17,311 nucleotides of DNA from Polynucleobacter sp. (GCA_023253245.1 JALRHB010000018.1:1-17311); one strand, 5' to 3'. Positions 1 to 7,263 are shown, numbered from the stretch's first letter. Numbers and translations: made by a program. Notes: generated by a model not told the origin, from the letters alone.

Positions 1-1079
1 CTCTTGATTGTATGCGCACCCTTTTTACCCTTACCTGCAGACTCAATCACATCTGGATAAATAGTGCCCTGAGCGAGCCATTTTGCATTCTTGATTTTTC
101 CAGATTCAGCCTGGAAGATTTCAACAAATTCTTTGCCAATGATTTTTCTTTTTGCTTCTGGGTCTGCAACTCCAGCAAGCTTAGACATAAACTGATCCTG
201 AGCATCTACACGAATCACTTTGACACCAAGATTGCGCGCAAACATCTCCATCACCATGTCGCCTTCATTTAAACGAAGCAAGCCATGATCAACAAAGACG
301 CAGGTCAGCTGATCACCAATAGCGCGATGAATTAACGCTGCGGCCACACTAGAGTCAACACCACCTGATAAGCCAAGAATCACCTCTTCATTGCCTACTT
401 GTTTACGAATGTGCTCAACCGCCTCTGCAATATAGTCACCCATCACCCAATCAGGTTTACAAGCGCAAATCTGATGAACAAAGCGACCCAAAATTGCTTC
501 GCCTTGTAATGTATGGGTTACCTCGGGATGGAACTGGAATGCATAAAAACGACGCTCTTCATCCGCCATACCCGCAATTGGGCAAGATTCAGTAGAAGCC
601 ATTAGTTTGAATGTAGGAGGCAGTGTGGTAACAGAATCTCCGTGACTCATCCAAACCTTCAAAATGCCATGACCTTCACTTGTAGAAAAGTCTTGAATAC
701 CTTTTAGTAAAGCAGTATGGCCATGGGCACGCACCTCAGAGTAACCAAACTCACGTGCCTTGCCAAGAGACTGCGCAGAAGCAACTGCTCCACCCAACTG
801 GGTTGCCATGGTTTGCATGCCATAACAAATTCCCAAGACGGGGACACCTAATTCAAAAACGATTTGAGGGGCACGTGGACTTCCCTCTTCCGTTACAGAG
901 CTGGGGCCACCAGAGAGAATAATGCCCTTGCCACCCTGCTCTTGAATGAATTTACGAATAAATTCTGGATCGCAATCGTGGGGATGAATTTCAGAATAGA
1001 CTTGCGCATCGCGTACCCGTCTGGCTATCAGTTGAGTAACTTGTGAACCAAAGTCCAGAATCAGTATTTTGTCGTGCAC
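1..1079 (-). CDS. guaA: GMP synthase (glutamine-hydrolysing), C-terminus beyond window edge
   Basis: Converts XMP to GMP with ATP and glutamine, in the cytoplasm, as the last step of de novo GMP synthesis. The 359 visible codons cover the class I glutamine amidotransferase domain, with GICYGMQ holding nucleophile Cys85 and FHPEV holding His184 and Glu186. They also cover the start of the ATP-pyrophosphatase domain, with P-loop LSGGVDSS at about residues 237-244. The dimerisation domain lies off the left edge. I chose the GTG at 1079-1077 because the product then begins VHDKILILDFGSQ, the usual GuaA N-terminus, and no ATG, GTG or TTG lies in frame between it and the upstream stop. The ribosome binding site is poor. 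It sits 47 bases after guaB and is probably co-transcribed. Identification is secure; the start codon is slightly less so. Confidence 0.96.
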   Translation of the reverse strand, partial: MHDKILILDFGSQVTQLIARRVRDAQVYSEIHPHDCDPEFIRKFIQEQGGKGIILSGGPSSVTEEGSPRAPQIVFELGVPVLGICYGMQTMATQLGGAVASAQSLGKAREFGYSEVRAHGHTALLKGIQDFSTSEGHGILKVWMSHGDSVTTLPPTFKLMASTESCPIAGMADEERRFYAFQFHPEVTHTLQGEAILGRFVHQICACKPDWVMGDYIAEAVEHIRKQVGNEEVILGLSGGVDSSVAAALIHRAIGDQLTCVFVDHGLLRLNEGDMVMEMFARNLGVKVIRVDAQDQFMSKLAGVADPEAKRKIIGKEFVEIFQAESGKIKNAKWLAQGTIYPDVIESAGKGKKGAHTIK

Positions 1080-1126
1080 GAAAAAGTCAATCTTTAATTC
1101 AGCTTTAACTTCAGCTTTTTTACTGG

Positions 1127-2593
1127 TTAATCAATATGGTAATTGGGCGCTTCCTTAGTGATCTTCACATCATGAACATGCGACTCACGCACACCCGCAG
1201 ATGTAATTTCCACAAAATTAGCTTTCTCATGGAGCTCCTCAATGGTCTTGCATCCGCAGTACCCCATTGAAGAACGAATGCCGCCAGTCAATTGATGCAA
1301 GATGGCAAGAACGCTGCCCTTGTATGGCACTTGACCTTCAATACCCTCAGGGACAAGCTTCTCAGCGTTAGCAGCGCTAATATCGCTCTGGAAGTAACGA
1401 TCAGCAGAGCCATCTGCCATCGCACCCAAAGAACCCATGCCACGGTAGCTCTTATAAGAACGGCCTTGATACAAGAACACTTCACCCGGCGCCTCTTCAG
1501 TACCGGCAAACATACCACCCATCATCACAGAGCTAGCACCAGCGGCTAATGCTTTAGCAACATCACCTGAATACCTTACACCGCCATCAGCAATCAAGGG
1601 AATACCAGTTCCTTTAAGTGCAGTGGCAACGTTCACAATCGCGGTAATCTGTGGGACACCAACACCAGCAACAATTCGAGTAGTGCAAATTGAGCCCGGA
1701 CCGATACCAACTTTGACACCGTCAGCGCCATGATCTGCCAAAGCTTTAGCGGCATCACCTGTAGCAATGTTGCCGCCAATTACCTGAACATGTGGATAGT
1801 TTTTCTTTACCCATTTCACGCGATCTAAAACCCCTTGGCTGTGGCCATGCGCAGTATCAACGACGATCACGTCTACACCAGCGCGAACCAATAAATCAAT
1901 ACGCTCATCATTGTCTGGACCTACACCAACCGCTGCACCTACGCGCAACTTACCTTCACTATCTTTACAGGCATTAGGATGTTCCGTGGCCTTCAAAATA
2001 TCTTTAACGGTGATTAAGCCACGTAACTCAAACTGATCATTCACTACTAGAACACGCTCAAGACGATGTTGGCTCATCAAACGCTTTGCTTCTTCTAGGG
2101 AGCAACCTTCTTTCACGGTTACTAAACGCTCACGCGGAGTCATCTTACTTTTTACAGGAGCATCCAAATCCTCTTCAAACCGTAAATCACGGTTCGTAAT
2201 AATGCCAACCACTTCTTTACCGATCAGCACCGGAAATCCAGAGAAGCCATGCTCACGAGAAAGTTGAATGACTTGGCGTAATGTGATATCGGGACCAATG
2301 GTGATCGGGTCACGCAACACACCAGATTCATAGCGCTTCACCTTGGCTACTTCACGAGCCTGCTCAGCTGGCTTTAAATTTTTATGAATAATTCCGATGC
2401 CGCCCTCGCTGGCCATGGCAATAGCCAATCGACCCTCGGTAACAGTATCCATCGCCGCAGATACCAACGGTGTATTGAGTGAGATATCTCGAGTTAATTT
2501 ACTTGCCAAGCTGGCATCTCGAGGAAGCACCGAAGAATAGGCCGGTACGAGGAGCACATCGTCAAAAGTGAGTGCTTTTTGAATGAGTCGCAT
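1127..2593 (-). CDS. guaB: Inosine-5'-monophosphate dehydrogenase
   Basis: Oxidises IMP to XMP with NAD+, the committed step of guanine nucleotide synthesis; GuaA then uses the XMP. The 488-residue length is normal for bacterial IMPDH. The TIM-barrel core is split by a pair of CBS domains at about residues 93-205 (first with FPVLIGKEVVGIITNRDL, second with RVLVVNDQFELRGLITVKD). The active-site loop GPGSICTTR carries catalytic Cys303, ADGGVR (335-340) lies in the phosphate-binding part, and the YRGMGSLGAM flap segment starts at about 383. A good ribosome binding site, AGGGG, lies 8 bases before the ATG. The gene starts 26 bases after the rnfH stop, which suggests one transcript with ratA-rnfH upstream and guaA downstream. 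Nothing is missing or unusual. Confidence 0.98.
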   Translation of the reverse strand: MRLIQKALTFDDVLLVPAYSSVLPRDASLASKLTRDISLNTPLVSAAMDTVTEGRLAIAMASEGGIGIIHKNLKPAEQAREVAKVKRYESGVLRDPITIGPDITLRQVIQLSREHGFSGFPVLIGKEVVGIITNRDLRFEEDLDAPVKSKMTPRERLVTVKEGCSLEEAKRLMSQHRLERVLVVNDQFELRGLITVKDILKATEHPNACKDSEGKLRVGAAVGVGPDNDERIDLLVRAGVDVIVVDTAHGHSQGVLDRVKWVKKNYPHVQVIGGNIATGDAAKALADHGADGVKVGIGPGSICTTRIVAGVGVPQITAIVNVATALKGTGIPLIADGGVRYSGDVAKALAAGASSVMMGGMFAGTEEAPGEVFLYQGRSYKSYRGMGSLGAMADGSADRYFQSDISAANAEKLVPEGIEGQVPYKGSVLAILHQLTGGIRSSMGYCGCKTIEELHEKANFVEITSAGVRESHVHDVKITKEAPNYHID

Positions 2594-2619
2594 GCAAAAC
2601 CCCTAGTCGCAAAAACAGA

Positions 2620-2970
2620 TTATAGCCTCCTAGCCTTTCTTTTAGCTGCGGCAGCTTGGAATTTAGCATCTTGGCTCTGGTTCGCCCTCTTTCGACGTAC
2701 TGCCTTAGGGTCAACCAGCAAGGGTGAGTACAGCTCCAAACGATCCCCCTCATAAAGAGGGCTATCCCAATCCTTACGCTTTCCAAAAACCCCAAAACAG
2801 CCTTTTCTGGATAAGGAGGGATCATCAGGACCATTGGCAAAACCAGCTCTCACCAAAGCCAAACCAACCGTAGCTGGCTCTGAAGGCTCAAGCTTGAGGC
2901 TAAAAGTACTTAATTTCGGCTTGGCTTGCCGAGCATCGCAAATGAGGATTTTAATAGCTTTATTGCCCAT
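2620..2970 (-). CDS. rnfH: RnfH/RatB family ubiquitin-fold protein
   Basis: A small basic protein of the RnfH (UPF0125) family, predicted beta-grasp fold, with no settled biochemical role. RnfH was named from rnf electron-transport clusters, and in Escherichia coli the gene lies next to ratA as it does here. Family marks are GVFGK at residues 60-64, PLYEGDRLELYSPL at 71-84 and DPK at 87-89, followed by a Lys/Arg-rich, probably disordered tail (RRKRA, KRKARR). I chose the ATG at 2970, which overlaps the last 11 bases of ratA and has GAAG about 7 bases upstream. A GTG at 2985 would add five residues and is the alternative. The overlap implies translational coupling to ratA. Family assignment is strong; molecular function is unknown. 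Confidence 0.9.
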   Translation of the reverse strand: MGNKAIKILICDARQAKPKLSTFSLKLEPSEPATVGLALVRAGFANGPDDPSLSRKGCFGVFGKRKDWDSPLYEGDRLELYSPLLVDPKAVRRKRANQSQDAKFQAAAAKRKARRL

Positions 2971-3394
2971 AAAGGTCTTCGGCACGTTTTACAAAACAAT
3001 CCACAAAAGTCCCTGCAATATGACCAAAAACAGGGCCAATAATTTTGTCCAAAATAGCACTCTTAAACTCCCAGTGCAGCTTGAATTCCACCTTGCAGGC
3101 ATCTTCCCTTAAGGGAATAAAGTTCCATTGGCCAGAAAAATGCTTAAATGGGCCGTCCACAAAGACCATATCAATTGTTTCTGGCCGATGATTAATATTA
3201 CGGGTGTGGAAGTACTGAGCGATACCCTTAAATTGAATATTGATTTTGGCATCTAGTACAGTCTCGGTTTGTTCAAATATTTCCACCCCGCCGCACCAGG
3301 GAAGGAACTCTGGATAACGGGCAACGTCCGTTACTAAGCCATACATCCGGTCGGCTGATTGGCCAATTAAAACGGTCTTGTAGACGTCTGCCAT
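2960..3394 (-). CDS. ratA: RatA/Coq10-type START-domain protein
   Basis: A 144-residue single-domain protein of the polyketide cyclase/START-like family that includes E. coli RatA (YfjG) and mitochondrial Coq10. The family signature YPEFLPWCGG lies at about residues 27-36, and the protein ends in the helix IAGTFVDCFVKRAEDLYG. E. coli RatA has been reported to block association of the ribosomal subunits, whereas Coq10 relatives bind ubiquinone; the sequence does not decide between these roles. The start MADVYKTVLIG at 3394 is preferred because a longer reading to 3442 would add a hydrophobic stretch foreign to the family and run into smpB on the other strand. The gene diverges from smpB across 28 bases and its 3' end overlaps rnfH. 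Confidence 0.92.
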   Translation of the reverse strand: MADVYKTVLIGQSADRMYGLVTDVARYPEFLPWCGGVEIFEQTETVLDAKINIQFKGIAQYFHTRNINHRPETIDMVFVDGPFKHFSGQWNFIPLREDACKVEFKLHWEFKSAILDKIIGPVFGHIAGTFVDCFVKRAEDLYGQ

Positions 3395-3422
3395 AATCGA
3401 TCTTGAGAAGCTAAATATAAAT
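3395..3422. promoter_or_regulatory. 28-base divergent ratA/smpB start region
   Basis: This is the whole space between the ratA and smpB start codons. It is A/T-rich and holds GAGAAG, about 12 bases before the smpB ATG, as a possible but distant ribosome binding site. There is no room for two complete promoters. At least one of the two transcripts must therefore start inside the opposite gene, or the promoters overlap face to face. I see no clear -10/-35 pair in these bases. Confidence 0.5.
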
Positions 3423-3875
3423 ATGAGTATCGTCGATAACAAAAAAGCTTTCTTCGATTATTTTATCGAGGAACGGTTTGAAGCAGGGCTTGTTCTGGAG
3501 GGCTGGGAGGTTAAAGCCATTCGAGCAGGTCGCGTGCACATCAAAGAAGCGTATGTCATCATCCGTAAGGCGGAGCTATTCCTGATTGGTTGTCACATCA
3601 CTCCCCTGCTCTCAGCTTCCACCCATATCGTTCCGGATAGCACTCGAACACGCAAACTTCTTTTAAACGCAATTGAGATTCGCAAACTCATAGGCAAGGT
3701 AGAGCAAAAGGGTTACACGCTAGTCCCGCTCAACCTGCACTTCTCCAAAGGCAATGTGAAATGCGAAATTGGTCTAGCTAGAGGCAAAAAGCAACATGAC
3801 AAGCGCGCTGCCACTAAAGAGCGGGAGTGGGAAGTGCAAAAGGGTCGCATTGCAAGAGGTGATCTCAACGCCTAG
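3423..3875 (+). CDS. smpB: SsrA-binding protein SmpB
   Basis: RNA-binding partner of tmRNA. It brings tmRNA to ribosomes stalled on broken messages so that the nascent protein is tagged for degradation and the ribosome is released. The 150-residue length is typical. Visible family marks are the N-terminal DNKKAFFDYFIEERFEAG, then LEGWEVKAIRAG in the oligonucleotide-binding barrel, KGYTLVPL at 96-103, and the basic tail from ARGKKQHDKR (119-128) to KEREWEVQKGRIARGDLNA, which enters the decoding centre. No tmRNA gene is visible in the window. The neighbouring ratA-rnfH pair on the other strand is the common arrangement in proteobacteria. The next gene downstream, 114 bases away, belongs to a different functional group. 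Confidence 0.97.
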   Translation: MSIVDNKKAFFDYFIEERFEAGLVLEGWEVKAIRAGRVHIKEAYVIIRKAELFLIGCHITPLLSASTHIVPDSTRTRKLLLNAIEIRKLIGKVEQKGYTLVPLNLHFSKGNVKCEIGLARGKKQHDKRAATKEREWEVQKGRIARGDLNA

Positions 3876-3878
3876 ACT
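3850..3878 (+). promoter_or_regulatory. Weak candidate sigma-70 promoter for the Anbu cassette
   Basis: TTGCAA at 3850-3855 and TAGACT at 3873-3878 are separated by 17 bases, and each matches the sigma-70 consensus at four of six positions. The pair overlaps the 3' end of smpB. If real, transcription would start near 3885, upstream of the palindrome at 3906, which would then lie in the 5' leader. Matches of this quality are common by chance. Confidence 0.2.
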
Positions 3879-3905
3879 GTAGGCAAGATAAAACTCTCAA
3901 AAGAG

Positions 3906-3928
3906 TAGTGCACTAATTTAGTGCACTA
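3906..3928. promoter_or_regulatory. Perfect 23-bp palindrome, NtrC-like operator
   Basis: Two copies of the ten-base sequence TAGTGCACTA, itself a palindrome, are separated by ATT. Together they form a perfect inverted repeat with 11-base arms around one central base. The core at 3909-3925 fits TGCAC-N7-GTGCA, the form of NtrC (NRI) binding sites, for which the enteric consensus is TGCACC-N5-GGTGCA. It lies 61 bases before the ATP-grasp start codon, in the only long non-coding stretch ahead of the cassette. There is no T-run after it, so it is not a terminator. Assignment to NtrC is inferred from pattern alone; another dimeric regulator could bind here. Confidence 0.6.
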
Positions 3929-3989
3929 TGGCACCAAGCTGTTCCATGTTCTTCTAGGAGGACCCCACCTAAGGCATTAATTTGTCATT

Positions 3990-5402
3990 ATGAAATTGCC
4001 TTTTGACGAGATGCTCGACGCCAGCGGAAAAGCGCGTCCCCACTACCAAGTTTTTCATAGCTGGCTCAAACAGCAAAGTGATGCCCTCATGGGGCTTAAA
4101 CGTGCAGAGGCTGACCTCAACTTTCGCAGGGTAGGCATTACCTTTGCCGTCTATGGAGACGATCTGGGGGCTGAGCGAACCATCCCTTTTGATCAAGTCC
4201 CCAGAATCTTCACCGCCAGAGAATGGGAGCAACTCGAAGCAGGTTTGCGTCAACGGGTCAAAGCATTAAACCGCTTTATCTATGACATCTATCATGATGA
4301 AGACATTATCAAGGCGGGAATTGTTCCTGCAGAGCAAATCTTCAATAACGCCCAGTATCGGCCTGAGATGCGCAACGTCAATGTACCGCGCGATATCTAT
4401 GCTCAAATTGCCGGAATTGATATTGTGCGCGCAGGTGAAGGTGAATTCTACGTACTAGAAGACAACTTGCGCGTACCTTCAGGCGTGTCTTATATGGTTG
4501 AAGATCGCAAGATGATGATGCGACTTTTTCCCGACCTCTTTCAAAAGTATCGCGTCGCTCCAGTTGAACACTACCCAGACTTCTTATTAGAGTGTTTAAA
4601 GTCAGTAAAGCCTAATGATATTAAAAAGCCCAACGTTGTAGTGCTGACCCCGGGCATGTACAACTCAGCATACTTTGAGCATAGCTATCTCGCTCAGCAA
4701 ATGGGAGTTGAACTAGTGGAGGGTAAGGACCTATTCGTTAAAAATGAACAGGTCTATATGCGCACTACGCAAGGACCAGAACGGGTTGATGTGATCTATC
4801 GCAGAGTGGATGATGACTTTTTAGATCCATTGGCCTTTCGCTCAGATTCCACCCTAGGGGTAGCAGGATTATTGTCAGCCTATCGGGCAGGCAATGTCAC
4901 CTTAGCAAACGCCATTGGCACTGGAATTGCTGATGACAAATCCATTTACCCTTACGTGCCTGACATGATTGAGTTTTATCTTGGCGAAAAACCGATTCTC
5001 AATAATGTCCCAACGTTTCAGTGCCGTAAATCCGATGACCTTGCTTACACTTTGGCCAACTTAGATAAGTTAGTTGTTAAGTTAACACATGGAGCCGGCG
5101 GTTACGGCATGCTGGTTGGCCCAGCCTCTAGCAAAGCAGAGATAGAAGAATTTAGAGCTCATCTCATTGCCAACCCTGATAGATATATTGCACAACCAAC
5201 CCTAGCGCTTTCTACTTGCCCTACTTTTGTAGAGTCTGGACTAGCTCCACGGCACATCGATTTAAGACCTTTTGTGCTCTCAGGCAAAACCATCAAGATG
5301 GTTCCTGGCGGACTAACTAGAGTGGCTCTTAGAGAGGGTTCTTTAGTGGTGAATTCCTCCCAAGGTGGGGGCACTAAAGACACCTGGGTATTGGAAGGAT
5401 AA
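3990..5402 (+). CDS. Circularly permuted ATP-grasp protein (COG2308 family)
   Basis: A 470-residue cytoplasmic protein of the circularly permuted ATP-grasp type 2 family, predicted to form amide or peptide bonds with ATP. Its substrate is unknown. Characteristic segments are FDEMLDASGKARPHY near the N-terminus (5-19), VLEDNLRVPSGVSYMVEDR (155-173), VIYRRVDDDFLDP (268-280), the nucleotide-binding VVKLTHGAGGYGM (362-374), RHIDLRPFV (421-429) and VNSSQGGGTKDTWVL (454-468). Length and motifs look complete and active. The ATG at 3990 is the first in-frame start after a TAA at 3978-3980 and gives the standard N-terminus, but its ribosome binding site is odd: a full AGGAGG lies 28 bases upstream. 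It begins a cassette whose next gene follows after 12 bases. Relatives often sit beside alpha-E, transglutaminase-like and Anbu genes, as here. Confidence 0.9.
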   Translation: MKLPFDEMLDASGKARPHYQVFHSWLKQQSDALMGLKRAEADLNFRRVGITFAVYGDDLGAERTIPFDQVPRIFTAREWEQLEAGLRQRVKALNRFIYDIYHDEDIIKAGIVPAEQIFNNAQYRPEMRNVNVPRDIYAQIAGIDIVRAGEGEFYVLEDNLRVPSGVSYMVEDRKMMMRLFPDLFQKYRVAPVEHYPDFLLECLKSVKPNDIKKPNVVVLTPGMYNSAYFEHSYLAQQMGVELVEGKDLFVKNEQVYMRTTQGPERVDVIYRRVDDDFLDPLAFRSDSTLGVAGLLSAYRAGNVTLANAIGTGIADDKSIYPYVPDMIEFYLGEKPILNNVPTFQCRKSDDLAYTLANLDKLVVKLTHGAGGYGMLVGPASSKAEIEEFRAHLIANPDRYIAQPTLALSTCPTFVESGLAPRHIDLRPFVLSGKTIKMVPGGLTRVALREGSLVVNSSQGGGTKDTWVLEG

Positions 5403-5414
5403 AGGAATCAGAAT

Positions 5415-6395
5415 ATGTTAAGCCGCACCGCCGACTGCTTGTACTGGATGGCTCGCTATACCGAGCGCGCAGAAAATACTGCTCGCATGCTAGACGTTAA
5501 TCATCAAACTTCTTTACTCCCACAGCCAGCTGAGTTTTTAGAGCAAAGCTGGAAAAAGCTACTCACTATCTCCAAGCTTGAAGATGCCTTTTTGAATCGG
5601 TACCAAGCAATTAATCGAGAAAATGTGCTCGATTTCATGATCTATGAGACTAGCAACCCATCTAGCATCGTCTCTTGCCTGTTTTCTGCAAGGGAAAATG
5701 CGCGAGTCATTCGCGGCAAGATTACCTCCGAAGTTTGGGAAACTCAAAACACGACTTGGCTAGAGCTACAACAAATACTAGAGGCCAGAAATCAAGCTGA
5801 TCCCAGTCGCCTTCTTGAGTGGGTCAAGTATCGCTGCCATTTATTTAGAGGGGTGATGCACGGCACAATGCTAAAAAATGAAGCGTTCTACTTCATGAAT
5901 ATCGGGACCCTACTAGAGCGCGCAGATAATACCGCTCGTATCCTAGAAACTAAATATGAGGATCCTGCAGAACTTAAAGTACTTCGCACCAATAAGTATC
6001 TTGAGGTAGATGGTGCGGATGATAACTTCTTTGATTTTTACCATTGGGCCGCACTACTTCGCTCAGTGTCTGCTTTTGAGATTTACCGACAAATTTACTC
6101 TGATCAAGTCACTCCGAAGAAGGTGGCTGAGCTCCTAATATTTAACAAACAAATGCCGCGCTCATTAGTCTGCTGCATTAATGAACTCATACCTTTGGTA
6201 TCTGAGGTAAAAAATCAACAGTCAAAAGAAATTGAACGTCTTCTTGGAAAACTTAAGGCAAGCTTAGATTACTCTGATATTGATGAAGTTTTTGCACAAG
6301 GGCTAGATGAATTCATCGAAGAATTCTTAGAGCGTATTAATCATATTGCTGATGAATTCAGCAATGCCTATCTCATACCATTAGCTGTTGCTTAA
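5415..6395 (+). CDS. Alpha-E domain protein (COG2307 family)
   Basis: A 326-residue, mostly alpha-helical protein of the alpha-E (DUF403) family, which nearly always accompanies the permuted ATP-grasp protein. Its biochemical role is unproven; a part in the ligase reaction or complex is inferred from linkage. It starts with the typical MLSRTADCLYWMARYTERAENTARML. The segment TERAENTARML (16-26) returns as LERADNTARIL (167-177), which points to an internal duplication of the helical unit with its conserved Glu, Asn and Arg. No signal peptide or membrane helix is visible. The ribosome binding site AAAGGA (5401-5406) overlaps the upstream stop codon TAA and lies 8 bases before the ATG, so coupling to the ATP-grasp gene is likely. 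Confidence 0.9.
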   Translation: MLSRTADCLYWMARYTERAENTARMLDVNHQTSLLPQPAEFLEQSWKKLLTISKLEDAFLNRYQAINRENVLDFMIYETSNPSSIVSCLFSARENARVIRGKITSEVWETQNTTWLELQQILEARNQADPSRLLEWVKYRCHLFRGVMHGTMLKNEAFYFMNIGTLLERADNTARILETKYEDPAELKVLRTNKYLEVDGADDNFFDFYHWAALLRSVSAFEIYRQIYSDQVTPKKVAELLIFNKQMPRSLVCCINELIPLVSEVKNQQSKEIERLLGKLKASLDYSDIDEVFAQGLDEFIEEFLERINHIADEFSNAYLIPLAVA

Positions 6396-6403
6396 AGACC
6401 CCT

Positions 6404-7201
6404 ATGCATCTCAAGATTCGTCACCGTACTGAATATCGCTATGAAACGCCTGTTCGATATTCCATTCAAGAATTAAGACTCACGCCACCCACTGTCGCAG
6501 GTCAATCAATTGATAAGTGGAAGGTAAGCACCCCAATTAAAGCCACCAGCTCTTATGATGCTTTTGGCAATCTGTGTAATATTTTTGTTCAAGAGAGCTC
6601 TTACACCTCAATGATGATCGAGGCCGAAGGCGAAGTGCACACTCATGATGCTTATGAATTCATTGATGAACCAAAGGCAGTGTCACCCTATCACCTATTA
6701 CAGCAAACTCATCTTACAGAACCAAATCCAGAAATGCTTGAGTATTTCTGCGCCTCTCTACCAAAAAATAACTCTATTGAAGAAGTTCTTACCTTAGCGA
6801 CAGCCGTCCAGGAGGCAATTTTGTATGCCCCCGGCAAAACAAACTTCGCTACAACAGCAGCGCAATCCTTTGCCATGAAATCCGGCGTTTGTCAGGACCA
6901 TGCCCATATTATGCTGGGTCTTTGCCGAGCCTCTGGAATCCCCGCACGCTACATTAGCGGTTATTTTTTCGCACAAGAATCACCCAATCTTGCCAGTCAT
7001 GCTTGGATTGATTTTTGTAGCGACATCGATCGAGGCATCTGGATCAGCGTGGATATTACTCACGCCTGCTTAATTGATTCACGCCATGTTCGCCTAGCAA
7101 TTGGCAGGGATTACTATTCTGCCGCCCCCGTCAAAGGAGTAAGGTCTGGAGGTGATGGGGAAGAATTAAGCGCCAGCATTTCAATCTCTCAAGTCAAATA
7201 A
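6404..7201 (+). CDS. Transglutaminase-like cysteine peptidase (COG1305 family)
   Basis: A 265-residue protein with the bacterial transglutaminase N-terminal domain (MHLKIRHRTEYRYETPVRYSIQELRLTPP) followed by a transglutaminase-like papain-fold core. Prokaryotic members are thought mostly to cut or rearrange peptide and isopeptide bonds; no substrate is known here. The triad is visible as Cys163 in SGVCQDHAH, His199 in SHAWIDF and Asp217 in SVDITH. The last is unusual because many relatives read DPTN at this point. The closing motif HVRLAIGRDYYSAAPVKGV (228-246) is typical. No signal peptide is visible, so the protein is probably cytoplasmic like its neighbours. It starts 8 bases after the alpha-E stop, with only a weak AAAGA upstream. 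Confidence 0.9.
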   Translation: MHLKIRHRTEYRYETPVRYSIQELRLTPPTVAGQSIDKWKVSTPIKATSSYDAFGNLCNIFVQESSYTSMMIEAEGEVHTHDAYEFIDEPKAVSPYHLLQQTHLTEPNPEMLEYFCASLPKNNSIEEVLTLATAVQEAILYAPGKTNFATTAAQSFAMKSGVCQDHAHIMLGLCRASGIPARYISGYFFAQESPNLASHAWIDFCSDIDRGIWISVDITHACLIDSRHVRLAIGRDYYSAAPVKGVRSGGDGEELSASISISQVK

Positions 7202-7263
7202 ACTTTATCTTCAATGTCGATAAGTAAGAGATAATTTCAGAAATTCATTAAAGAGGTTGCAGG
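7202..7263 (+). promoter_or_regulatory. 62-base leader of the Anbu gene
   Basis: The largest gap inside the cassette. It is A/T-rich and contains TTATCT (7205-7210) and its inverted copy AGATAA (7229-7234), plus GATAAT (7230-7235), which resembles a -10 element but lacks a convincing -35 box at the right distance. The ribosome binding site AGAGG (7252-7256) stands 7 bases before the ATG and is the best in the cassette after that of alpha-E. A separate Anbu promoter is possible but not shown. Confidence 0.3.

Noticed and set aside
12..272. Open reading frames opposite guaA, guaB, ppsA and lpx genes (for example 12-272, 864-1046, 1292-1549, 8435-8764, 9286-9651, 14474-14842)
   Set aside because: They lie wholly antisense to well-recognised genes, have no recognisable domains and no good ribosome binding sites.
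2960..3394. ratA-rnfH as a toxin-antitoxin pair
   Set aside because: The old RatA/RatB naming suggests it, but both belong to widespread housekeeping-like families fixed next to smpB, and nothing in the sequence shows toxin-antitoxin behaviour.
3395..3442. Longer ratA start at 3442
   Set aside because: It would add 16 mainly hydrophobic residues absent from the family and overlap the smpB start on the other strand. MADVYKTVLIG at 3394 is the normal N-terminus.
3893..3906. Terminator after smpB (ACTCT/AGAGT hairpin)
   Set aside because: The stem has only five pairs, two of them G-C, and no T-run follows, so it would not end transcription on its own.
3929..3945. Sigma-54 promoter immediately after the NtrC-like palindrome
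   Set aside because: TGGCAC at 3929-3934 is a perfect -24 element, but ten bases after its GG the sequence is TT, not the required GC of the -12 element. I see no other GG-N10-GC in the leader.
3876..3989. tmRNA (ssrA) gene next to smpB
   Set aside because: The gap is 114 bases, too short for tmRNA, and shows no tRNA-like ends.
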